A stretch of DNA of 13,401 nt, taken from contig JBKPDW010000345.1 in the NCBI GenBank assembly GCA_046728115.1, forward strand, positions 1 through 13,401, written 5' to 3'. The notes beneath the pieces are model-generated. The model saw only the letters and a program-made list of their open reading frames with translations, was not told where the DNA came from and ran no database searches. The position numbers were made by a program, and so were the translations under genes. Numbering within the stretch: position 1 is the stretch's first letter; the number at the start of each line of letters is the position of its first letter. Origin of the DNA: CAVSWN01 sp046728115 (GTDB lineage Bacteria; Acidobacteriota; Vicinamibacteria; Vicinamibacterales; CAVVIG01). Positions 7,098 to 13,035 of the stretch are shown piece by piece.

Positions 7098-7354
7098 GAC
7101 AGCGGGCACCTGATCGACGCCGTCCGAGGCACGGGTGGCTGCAGGTGGAACGGCAGCGGCACAATCTCACGGCGTTCGAGCACCGGAGACGGTTGCCACA
7201 GGTCGCAGCTGGCACATTCTTCCTCGCTCACGACTCGGGGGCCGATTTCGTAGCGGCCACAGAGGGCGTAGCTGTAGGAGCCCACGGAGCCTTCCGAGCC
7301 TCGGACAATCCAAACGCATTGGAGTGGCGATGCGGCGGCAGCGATTCTCGTCAT
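7094..7354 (-). CDS. Small Cys-containing hypothetical protein (86 aa)
   Basis: An 86-residue frame with ATG at 7354 ends in a TGA that overlaps the ATG of the CBS gene (ATGA at 7097-7094), a classic sign of translational coupling. That overlap is the main evidence that it is real. Visible features are a strand-like start (LQCVWIVRGSEGSVGSYSYA), then LCGRYEIGP and SEEECASCDLW with a CxxC pair at residues 47-50 plus C13 and C32, and a Pro-rich tail. A metal site is conceivable but unproven. No good Shine-Dalgarno precedes the ATG. I do not recognise a named family. Confidence 0.5.
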   Translation of the reverse strand: MTRIAAAASPLQCVWIVRGSEGSVGSYSYALCGRYEIGPRVVSEEECASCDLWQPSPVLERREIVPLPFHLQPPVPRTASIRCPLS

Positions 7355-7415
7355 ACCCGGGGCAAATCAAACGCGGTGCCAGCGCCAGCAGGACGATTCG
7401 CCGGAGGGATTCGCC

Positions 7416-7548
7416 GTGTTCACGCCGCCTCGCGCTGAACTTTCTGCGGCGTTGTGGGAAATTCCCCAGGTGCCCGTGGAATTCACTCACGACGAGACGC
7501 GCATGGCTCGCGGCGAACCGTGCACCACGGTGCGCCTCTACGAAAGGC
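7416..7548 (+). pseudogene. Fragment of an unidentified gene (HDETRM...GEPCTT motif)
   Basis: Frame 3 reads ALWEIPQVPVEFTHDETRMA, then RGEPCTTVRLYE, which looks like a conserved protein segment rather than chance. Downstream the frame degenerates into Ala/Asp-rich low complexity. Frame 1 from about 7550 to 7740 continues with a Pro-rich, better-behaved sequence (WQPVEIDPPLGPIFQITQLP and PAAINPDPGSTVPDP) before a stop at 7740, suggesting a frameshift near 7540-7555 in one original gene. I cannot name the family. If the two parts belong together, the gene covers about 7390-7740. Confidence 0.35.
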
Positions 7549-7550
7549 GT

Positions 7551-7930
7551 GGCGTGGCAACCCGTAGAGATCGACCCGCCGCTCGGGCCGATCTTCCAGA
7601 TCACGCAGCTGCCGCAGCTGACGCCGACGCCGCGGCTGCCGGCTGCGATCAATCCCGATCCCGGATCGACCGTGCCCGATCCCACGCTCGATGCGCCGAG
7701 CTCGGTGGCCGCGGAGGCGTCTTCCGGCCGGAGGTCCTAACGCCGCCTTCACGTCGCCCGCTCGGCTCCCGGCTCGCTTAGGATCGCGAGACCGGGGCGG
7801 TGGTCCCGATTCCGGGTCCCTTCGGGTCCTCTCGCGTGTGAGTGCCCGGACGAACGGCGATCAGGTTACAGCAAACTTGCACTGAAGCCGATCAGGGCCA
7901 GGGACCCCTCTGTTAGATGGAGACGGCGCT
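7551..7930. other. Mostly non-coding stretch before the VOC fragment
   Basis: The left half may hold the Pro-rich C-terminal part of the broken gene described at 7416. The right half (7741-7930) has no supported reading frame. It ends with the ribosome-binding site GGAG at 7919-7922 of the VOC fragment. Confidence 0.3.
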
Positions 7931-8062
7931 ATGAGGTTCAATCACGTTGGCATCCCCACAACGACTCGCTTTGAAGGGGAAATCGATCTTCCCCACTTGA
8001 AAGTCACGGTGAGCGACCATCAGAGCAATCCCTTCGGCATCCAATGGCAGCGGTACTGGCCA
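7931..8062 (+). pseudogene. VOC (glyoxalase-like) protein, N-terminal fragment
   Basis: The ATG at 7931 follows GGAG with an 8-base spacer. The frame reads MRFNHVGIPTTTRFEGEIDL, then PHLKVTVSDHQSNPFGIQWQ and RYW, the first beta-alpha-beta unit of a vicinal-oxygen-chelate protein ('fnHvGi' start with the metal-ligand-type His, and 'pfgi.w.ry'). Similarity stops at about 8060, where the DNA becomes the antisense strand of a kinase-propeller gene; the tail SGEKNGSRTWPVTRGRACN is a readthrough artefact. Roughly two thirds of the expected protein is missing. Confidence 0.6.
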
Positions 8063-8381
8063 TCAGGCGAAAAGAACGGGTCGCGGACCTGGCCCGTGAC
8101 CAGAGGTAGGGCCTGCAACTGACCGAATCGTCGCAGATATAGTTGATCCACGCGACTGCGCTCACCGGTAAAGGCCAGCATGCTGCCGTCGGGCGAAATC
8201 GCCAGTTGCCTCGTGCCCTCGACTGATCCGCCAAGAGATACATCAGCGCCAAGGTCGACGCTCAGGTATTGCGACAACGGTGCCGGCGCGGCGCGCCATG
8301 GTTTCCAGACCAGGATTGTCGTGACGAGGGCGGCCGCGAGCGTGGCGGCGATCGCCCACGGCAGCGCGCGCTGGAGACGGG
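8054..8381 (-). pseudogene. Ser/Thr protein kinase fragment: membrane segment and WD40-like propeller
   Basis: The minus-strand frame from the IS6 junction (8381) reads RLQRALPWAIAATLAAALVT and TILVWKPWR, a basic-flanked transmembrane helix. Then come LSVDLGADVSL, LAISPDGSMLAFTGERSRVD and VRDPFFSPDGQ. The repeated SPDG blades after a single membrane helix are the layout of the extracytoplasmic half of bacterial Ser/Thr kinases with WD40/TolB-like propellers, frequent in Acidobacteriota. The kinase domain has been cut off by the IS6 element. The propeller is cut after the second blade by the junction with the VOC fragment. It cannot encode a working protein. A TTG-started frame at 8277 is not a real gene start. 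Confidence 0.7.
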
Positions 8382-8403
8382 GGCATTGTCAAGACGTTTG
8401 CGG
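8382..8403 (+). repeat. Left inverted repeat of the IS6 element
   Basis: This pairs with 9209-9230 in inverted orientation, 18 of 22 matches, sharing TTGTCAAG and GCGG. Confidence 0.7.
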
Positions 8404-8420
8404 TCTGTTTTGATGGCACC

Positions 8421-9148
8421 ATGTCGCAACCGTCGATCCGACCAACCCTCTACAAAGGCTATCGCTTCCCGCCGGAGATCATCAGTCATTGCGTGTGGCT
8501 CTACTACCGCTTCGGCGTCAGTCTACGTGACGTCTCCGAGCTGATCCTAGCTCGCGGGATTGAGGTTTTCACGAAGCCATCCGCCTCTGGACGCTGCGGT
8601 TCGGCATGGAGTACGCCCGGCGATTGCGGCGCATGCGGGGCGCCTGCTCGAACCTCTGGCACCTCGACGAACTCTGCCTGATGATCAATGGGGAGCGCGG
8701 CTGGCTGTGGCGGGCCGTCGATGATGCGGGCGAGGTCCTCGACGTCTTCGTTCAGCGCTCCCGGAACGCACGCGCCGCGAAGCGCTTCTTTCGCAAGCTC
8801 ATGAAGGGACTGCGGATAGTGCCGCGCGCGATTGTGACCGATCGGTTGGCGAGCTACGCCGCGGCGAAGGCCGTCGTGATGCCGACAGTCGGCCATCTTC
8901 GCGGCGGGCGCCAGAACAACCGCGCTGAAAACTCGCACCAACCCGTCCGTCAACGCGAGCGCGGTCTGCAACTCTTCAAGAGCCTGCGGCACGCGGCGCG
9001 GTTCTGTTCCGTGTTCAGTGTCGTCTGCAACCAGTTTCGGCCGGGCCGCCATGCGCTCTCGGCCCGCAACTATCGCACGGTGATGCGCCGGCGCTGGCGG
9101 GAGTGGGACGTCGTCTCGGAAGCGAGGGCATTCGCTCTGGCAGCGTGA
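8421..9148 (+). pseudogene. IS6-family transposase, frameshifted
   Basis: Frame 3 starts at ATG 8421: YKGYRFPPEIISHCVWLYYR, FGVSLRDVSELILARGIEV (the N-terminal helix-turn-helix of IS6). It then loses register at a TTTT tract (8566-8569); adding one base restores HEAIRLWTLRFGMEYARRLR in frame 2. The DDE core is then complete: Asp in LWHLDELCLMING, Asp in IVTDRLASY, Glu in NNRAENSHQPVRQRER, with the family-typical C-terminus FRPGRHALS. A single-base loss in a homopolymer is the only visible defect, so a sequencing error could hide an intact gene. The stop is at 9148. Confidence 0.85.
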
Positions 9149-9208
9149 AGTCTTGACGACGCGTTCGTCCATGCTGGTGACGGCTCCACGCTCGAGTCTT
9201 CTCCGATG

Positions 9209-9230
9209 CCGCCAACAACTTGACAACGCC
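9209..9230 (-). repeat. Right inverted repeat of the IS6 element
   Basis: This is the partner of 8382-8403 and lies 60 bp beyond the transposase stop codon. Confidence 0.7.
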
Positions 9231-9315
9231 GGAGCAGACAACGCCCCACGGGGCTAGCAACCTGTCGTGCAGTCTGCCGTCAACACCCGCGAAGAGCTCG
9301 TTTCAGAGTCGGTCT

Positions 9316-10209
9316 TTATCGCGACAGGTATCCCCGCCAACTCTGATCCGCGTCGCTCAGAGAGATGCTGTAAACCTGTTCAAAGCGCGACATGATCGCG
9401 CTCAGCGATTCATTTCTTCCTTCGCCACCCCGGAAGAAGTTGAGTGTCCTCGTCATGCCATAGGTCGTCACGACGAATTGCAAAAACGACCCCGCCCACG
9501 GATACCCATTAACGTCTGATATGAGCCGAAACGAGGACGTGTCGGCCATGGCCTGCACATGGGGCAGCTGCCCCTGAGCAAGCGCCGCGTGGGCAATCGC
9601 ATCGAGCGGCTGGCCATTCCACAGTGCCAGCATCGGATTCGACGCATACGGATCGACCTGCATGGAAACCGCGAGGCCCTCATTGAAGAAATCTGAAGGC
9701 CTGCCAACGAGCGCCGTCAGCACGTGCACGACTTCATGGCCCTGCCACGGGAAAATCGTGTGAACGCTGAAACTGGGAGGATCCGCCCATCCGTTGGCAG
9801 ACATCCCGGTAAGCTGCTGCATCTGGATCGTTGATGTGTACTTGTAGTACTGAATCTTCTGAGGCGAATTCACGCCGAGATGAGCGACGGCCCACGCGAA
9901 CCACGCCTCTTCGTGTTGCGGATCAACCGAATCGCCCGCTGAATAGCGATAGGTGAAATTGGCACTGTTTTGTGTGAGCGGCAGCGCTTGCGCAAGCACC
10001 TGTGGCGACGGTGGCCCCTGTGGCGACGGTGAGGTGGGCGACGCGCCACCGCCGCAACTAATCAGCAACGCGACCAGCGTCAGGCCGGTCACACACTCCA
10101 GCGCGAGGTATAGTCCACGCCTACGACGGATCCGTGGTTCGCCCACTCCGAACGGTGCGCCGACGAGAATCCGGTGCAACGCGATAAGTCGTTGCCGAGA
10201 ATCCGGCAA
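9316..10209 (-). CDS. Putative lipoprotein metallopeptidase (HExxH, peptidase-MA-like)
   Basis: An intact 297-residue protein. The TTG start at 10209 is supported by AAGGAG at 10216-10221 with a 6-base spacer. A basic stretch (RIRRRRG) and a hydrophobic core end in a lipobox, LLISC with C52, followed by GGG and a Ser/Pro linker, so the mature protein is probably a lipoprotein in the cell envelope. The zinc motif is H158-E159-V-V-H162 with the third ligand E177 in FFNEGLA, 15 residues later, the gluzincin/peptidase-MA layout. GSFLQFVVTTYG (240-251) matches the downstream helix of that family. The 35-residue region before the hydrophobic core is long for a lipoprotein signal; an internal GTG at V22 (about position 10146) is an alternative start. 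The substrate is unknown. Confidence 0.75.
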   Translation of the reverse strand: MPDSRQRLIALHRILVGAPFGVGEPRIRRRRGLYLALECVTGLTLVALLISCGGGASPTSPSPQGPPSPQVLAQALPLTQNSANFTYRYSAGDSVDPQHEEAWFAWAVAHLGVNSPQKIQYYKYTSTIQMQQLTGMSANGWADPPSFSVHTIFPWQGHEVVHVLTALVGRPSDFFNEGLAVSMQVDPYASNPMLALWNGQPLDAIAHAALAQGQLPHVQAMADTSSFRLISDVNGYPWAGSFLQFVVTTYGMTRTLNFFRGGEGRNESLSAIMSRFEQVYSISLSDADQSWRGYLSR

Positions 10210-10215
10210 TGACTA

Positions 10216-10221
10216 CTCCTT
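10216..10221 (-). promoter_or_regulatory. Shine-Dalgarno supporting a TTG start
   Basis: AAGGAG on the minus strand, 6 bases before TTG at 10209. It is the reason for choosing this start for the HExxH lipoprotein although TTG is rare. Confidence 0.6.
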
Positions 10222-10291
10222 TTCTCTGCTGCAGCGGACTCATGATTAAGCAGGAAATGTGCCGCCTTCGGCGACTGGAGTTAATCAGTAT

Positions 10292-10314
10292 GGGCTGATC
10301 CCGGCGGTCAGCCC
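10292..10314. other. Hairpin (7-bp perfect stem)
   Basis: GGGCTGA and TCAGCCC form a perfect 7-bp stem with a 9-base loop between the DUF302 remnant and the lipoprotein gene. No T-run follows on either strand, so it is not a typical intrinsic terminator. It might terminate or regulate transcription into the lipoprotein gene. Confidence 0.3.
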
Positions 10315-10359
10315 TTCCGCCTTCCCAGCCGCACACCAACCGACGCAATCGCCAAGTTC

Positions 10360-10581
10360 CGCGTCCTTCGCGCTGAGCCTCTTGCTCTTGTTCAAGCACC
10401 TCCAGGGCATTCCGAAGTCGTTGATCGGCCTCAGTCGCTACAGACATCAGATCAGGGTTATCACCGACCATGCTCAACGCGGCGAGCGGCGCCATCGCCG
10501 CAACCACACTCTGGTGAGTGAGGTCTTATACACCATGACGTTGCAAGGCAGCGGGAGACCCACGTCCAGTTCGGCCTGCAT
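10360..10581 (-). pseudogene. DUF302-family protein fragment, frameshifted
   Basis: The minus strand from 10581 reads MQAELDVGLPLPCNVMVYKT, with the LPCNVxVY signature of DUF302 proteins. Register is lost at about 10508-10515, and the next frame gives VVAAMAPLAALSMVGDNPDL and VATEADQRLRNALEVLEQEQ, the expected downstream part (usually 'vvaamdP..ml.l.gn..l..va.ea..rL..al..l'). A stop codon lies just upstream of 10581 in the first frame, so the N-terminal half of the domain is missing. The frame stays open past the family's usual end into the lipoprotein region without sensible sequence. The cellular role of DUF302 is not established. Confidence 0.65.
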
Positions 10582-10625
10582 CGATCACTCCCACTTCGTC
10601 TGATCAGTTCCGTCAGCCAGCGTCC

Positions 10626-10789
10626 TCAGGGTAGAAACGACCAGCCGCGTCGGTATTTGAGCATGAGCATTTTTTCGATCGTCACCTTCATCCAATCGCC
10701 GAATAGGTTTGGCAGCATCATTGCGAATTGCCGTGGTGGGAACAGGCGGTTAGTCAAGATCCACACTTCTTTGTTGCCGGCATCCATGA
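10626..10789 (-). pseudogene. C-terminal fragment of an unidentified gene
   Basis: The minus-strand frame ending with a stop at 10626 reads DAGNKEVWILTNRLFPPRQF, then AMMLPNLFGDWMKVTIEKML and a basic-aromatic tail. The composition (alternating hydrophobic and charged residues, Trp, Phe, Asn, few Arg) is unlike the Arg-rich shadow frames around it, so it is probably a true C-terminus of about 54 residues. To the right of 10790 the same frame becomes the antisense of a transposase remnant, so the gene's 5' part is lost. I do not recognise the family. Confidence 0.35.
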
Positions 10790-10903
10790 CGCAAACCCCG
10801 AACCGTCCGACAGTACATGCCTCGGAGACCACCACGTGGGAGGATGGGGATGGGAACGCAGGCGTGGAGCACGTTCGTCCGGAACCACGCGCAGACCGCG
10901 TCG
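10790..10903 (+). pseudogene. Integrase-type transposase remnant, interrupted by another IS
   Basis: The plus-strand frame reads PRTVRQYMPRRPPRGRMGMG, TQAWSTFVRNHAQT. This is the segment between the helix-turn-helix and the first catalytic Asp of rve-type IS transposases ('sprTVr.ym..rpprg....twrtFlrNHa..i.acDf'). It stops exactly where the inverted repeat of the next IS begins (about 10899-10904), two or three codons before the expected Asp. A stop codon at 10787 marks its left limit. It is related to, but different from, the gene at 343-1374 (which has HTWRTFLANHVAALVSMDF at the same place). Confidence 0.65.
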
Positions 10904-10923
10904 TGTGCGAAAACTCGGTCGAG
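10899..10923 (+). repeat. Left inverted repeat of the 10904-12153 IS
   Basis: Contains GTGCGAAAACTCGG; it pairs with 12134-12158 at 23 of 25 positions. Confidence 0.8.
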
Positions 10924-12153
10924 GCGAGAACGCTCGACAATCGGCGTCTCCGACGCAATCGCCGGCGACTCGTGGCCGGGACGTCGGCCCAACGTGATGG
11001 CGCACGATGTCGACTCTGGCGGGCCTTGCGCGAGACCAAGCTCTCGGGCACGCTTGCGCCATGGGCTCGTTGCCGCCTCCGCTCGCCTTCATCGTTCTCC
11101 TGTTCGCCGGGTGGGTCAACCGGCAGCAACAGGCAGTGATTGACTACCTGCTTGAGGAGAACCGGGTCCTGCGCGCCGCGCACGGCCGCCGCCGACTCCG
11201 CCTCACCGACGGCCAGCGGCGCCGCCTGGCGGTCAAAGGCAAGATGCTCGGTCGCCGTCGGCTTGCCAGCATCGTCGGCATCGTGACACCCGACACGATC
11301 CTCCGATGGTATCGGACGCTCGTGGCGAAGAAATACGATGGCTCGCACGCGCGACGCCCTGGTCGCCCGCGCACCAAGGCGGACCTCGCCGCGCTGGCGG
11401 TCCGCATGGCACAGGAGAACCCGACCTGGGGCTATACACGGATCCGCGGAGGGCTCAAGGCGCTCGGCCACGACGTAGCCCGATCAAGGCGATCCTCAAT
11501 GATCACGGCATCGCGCCGGCACCGCAGCGCGGCGCGAACATGCCGTGGAAGACATTCCTCGGCGCGCATTGGGACGGCCTCGCAGCGGCCGATTTCTTCA
11601 CAGTCGAAGTCCTGACGCTACGCGGTTTGGTCCGCTACGTCGTCTTCTTCGTCATGAAGCTCAAGACGCGGACCGTGGAAATCGCCGGCATCACGTCTCA
11701 GCCGGACGAGACCTGGATGATGCAGATCGCTCGGAATCTCACGGCCGCCGGCGACGGCTTCCTGCGCGGCATGCAGCACATCCTCCTCGATCGCGATCCG
11801 CTGTACACGGCGGCCTTTCGGCGCCTGCTGCGCGACAGCGGCGTCACACCGTTGGTCCTCCCGGCGTGGAGTCCCAATTTGAACGCGTTTGCCGAACGAT
11901 TTGTTGAATCCGCAAAGTCCGAGTGCTTGGACCGAATGGTGTTGTTCGGCGAAGGGCATCTCCAGGCGGCCGTCCGAGAATTTGTCCACCATTATCATGA
12001 AGAACGGCCGCACAAGGCCTGGGCAATGATCTCATCGCACCACAGACGACGGCGATCGGCACAGGCCCGATAACGTGTCGTGAGCGACTCGGCGGCCTGC
12101 TCAAGTTCTACTACCGCGCGGCCGCGTAACGCCCTCGGCCGAGTTTTCGCACA
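10904..12153 (+). mobile_element. Integrase-type insertion sequence with terminal inverted repeats
   Basis: Inverted repeats at 10899-10923 and 12134-12158 match at 23 of 25 bases; the likely tips are TGTGCGAAAACTCGG starting at 10904 and its complement ending at 12153. The element is about 1.25 kb with one transposase gene. It cuts an older transposase remnant on its left and an alpha/beta-hydrolase gene on its right. No direct target duplication was recognised at either assumed tip. Confidence 0.8.
11061..12129 (+). pseudogene. Integrase-core (rve) IS transposase, two frameshifts
   Basis: The likely start is ATG 11061 (MGSLPPPLAFIVLLFAGWVN). Frame 3 gives EENRVLRAAHGRRRLRLTDG, VTPDTILRWYRTLVAKKYDG and NPTWGYTRIRGGLKALGHDV. 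Register is lost at about 11478-11486, where several bases appear missing; frame 2 then gives IKAILNDHGIAPAPQRG and the catalytic core: Asp in AAADFFTVEV, Asp in ILLDRDPLY, Glu in LNAFAERFVESAKSECLDRM, then FVHHYHEERPH. A second loss of one base at about 12013-12017 moves the true C-terminus (LGNDLIAPQTTAIGTGP to KFYYRAAA) into frame 3 again, ending at TAA 12127-12129. All three catalytic residues remain but the gene is broken twice. Confidence 0.85.
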
Positions 12154-12158
12154 TGACG
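12134..12158 (-). repeat. Right inverted repeat of the 10904-12153 IS
   Basis: Contains CCGAGTTTTCGCAC; it starts 5 bp after the restored transposase stop codon at 12129. Confidence 0.8.
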
Positions 12159-12264
12159 GGATGGCGCGAAGGTTCTGCGCAACTTCGGCGCTCCAATTAT
12201 CCAGAGGCCGTCGCTGGTCGGCGCCGGCGGTGCGGCAGGCGTCGGTCTCGGCGGCAATCCGGCC

Positions 12265-12972
12265 GTGGCCGTCAATCCAGCGCTTGGAGGTCCCGGCGGA
12301 CCAGCGGCTGGGATCGACGACTTCTTCAGCGGCATAAAGGCAGGAGCGCTGCGACTCCTGAACTTCACGACGTACCAGACGATGAAGGATCGCGCGGGTA
12401 TCGTTGGCAAGAACGGCGTCAACCCGGTGCTGCACCGGATTCAGTCGCAGGTTCCCAACGGCATTCAATTTCACTTGGTGGGCCACAGCTTCGGAGGACG
12501 CGTGGTCACCGCGACAGTCGACGGTCCCCAGACTCTTCGGGTCAACACCCTGCTGCTGCTCCAGGCCGCCTACTCACATAACGGCCTCGCGCAGAACTTC
12601 GACGGCCACGGCGCGAACGGTTTCTTCGAAAAGGTGCTCAGCCAGGCGAAGGTGAACGGACCGATCCTGATCACCCATTCGAAGCACGATCGCGCGGTCG
12701 GTCTCGCTTACCCGCTCGCATCACGCCTGAACGGTGACGACGCTGCCGGGGTCGGCAACAAGGACGACCGCTTTGGCGGTATGGGCGCAAACGGCGCCCA
12801 GCACATAGATCCGAAGCGCCTTGAGATCGCGCTGCAGCCGGTCGGCACTACGTACGACTTCACGACGGGCAAGCCGGTGATCAACTTGAACGGCGACGCG
12901 TTCATCTCGAGCCACGGCGACGTCGCGAAGGCGGAAACGGCTTACGTGCTCGCGAAGGCGATGGGCTTTTGA
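12265..12972 (+). CDS. Alpha/beta-hydrolase-like protein, 5'-truncated by an IS
   Basis: The reading frame is open from just after a TGA at the IS junction (12154-12156), with sensible protein from DGAKVLRNFGAPI onward; GTG 12265 is only the first plausible start and has no Shine-Dalgarno, so the original gene began further left and was cut. Counting from the GTG, the nucleophile elbow GHSFGGR has S75. D142 in HSKHDRAVGLAYPLASRL and H217 in SSHGDV complete a probable Ser-Asp-His triad. YQTMKDRAGIVG and LLLLQAAYSHNG resemble a family of uncharacterised bacterial hydrolases. The substrate is unknown. The remaining 235 residues contain the catalytic core, but the lost N-terminus and promoter make expression doubtful. 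Confidence 0.7.
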   Translation: MAVNPALGGPGGPAAGIDDFFSGIKAGALRLLNFTTYQTMKDRAGIVGKNGVNPVLHRIQSQVPNGIQFHLVGHSFGGRVVTATVDGPQTLRVNTLLLLQAAYSHNGLAQNFDGHGANGFFEKVLSQAKVNGPILITHSKHDRAVGLAYPLASRLNGDDAAGVGNKDDRFGGMGANGAQHIDPKRLEIALQPVGTTYDFTTGKPVINLNGDAFISSHGDVAKAETAYVLAKAMGF

Positions 12973-13035
12973 TGCGGTACTGAACGCCGGAAAGGAGGCG
13001 CAACAACTCTTCTCCTGTCCGTCTCGAATTTGTTG

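Larger units (their letters stand above)
8382..9230 (+). mobile_element. IS6-family insertion sequence
   Basis: The ends are imperfect inverted repeats, 8382-8403 (GGCATTGTCAAGACGTTTGC...) and 9209-9230, matching at 18 of 22 bases, each containing TTGTCAAG. The length of about 850 bp and one transposase fit IS6. It interrupts the kinase gene on its left. The expected 8-bp target duplication is not seen: the flanks share only GGAG at slightly different offsets, suggesting that recombination or deletion followed insertion. The kinase's other half is not present on the right side. Confidence 0.75.

Noticed and set aside
7135..7740. A 201-codon plus-strand gene
   Set aside because: Its first half is antisense to the 86-aa gene of the operon and has shadow composition. 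Only the final Pro-rich part may belong to the broken gene at 7416.
8374..9238. 8-bp target duplication of the IS6 element
   Set aside because: Flanks GAGACGGG (left) and GGAGCAGA (right) do not match, even when shifted by one or two bases.
9985..10040. Palindrome GCTTGCGCAAGC (9986-9997) and tandem 14-bp repeat as a regulatory site
   Set aside because: Both lie inside the lipoprotein coding sequence, in the Ser/Pro/Ala-rich linker, and are explained by codon repetition.
10626..11471. A 281-codon minus-strand frame taken as one gene
   Set aside because: Most of it is antisense to two transposases; only the last ~54 codons look genuine and are reported separately as a fragment.
10895..12163. 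Target duplication of the 10904-12153 IS
   Set aside because: The flanking bases (…CGTCG on the left, TGACG… on the right) are not a convincing direct repeat.
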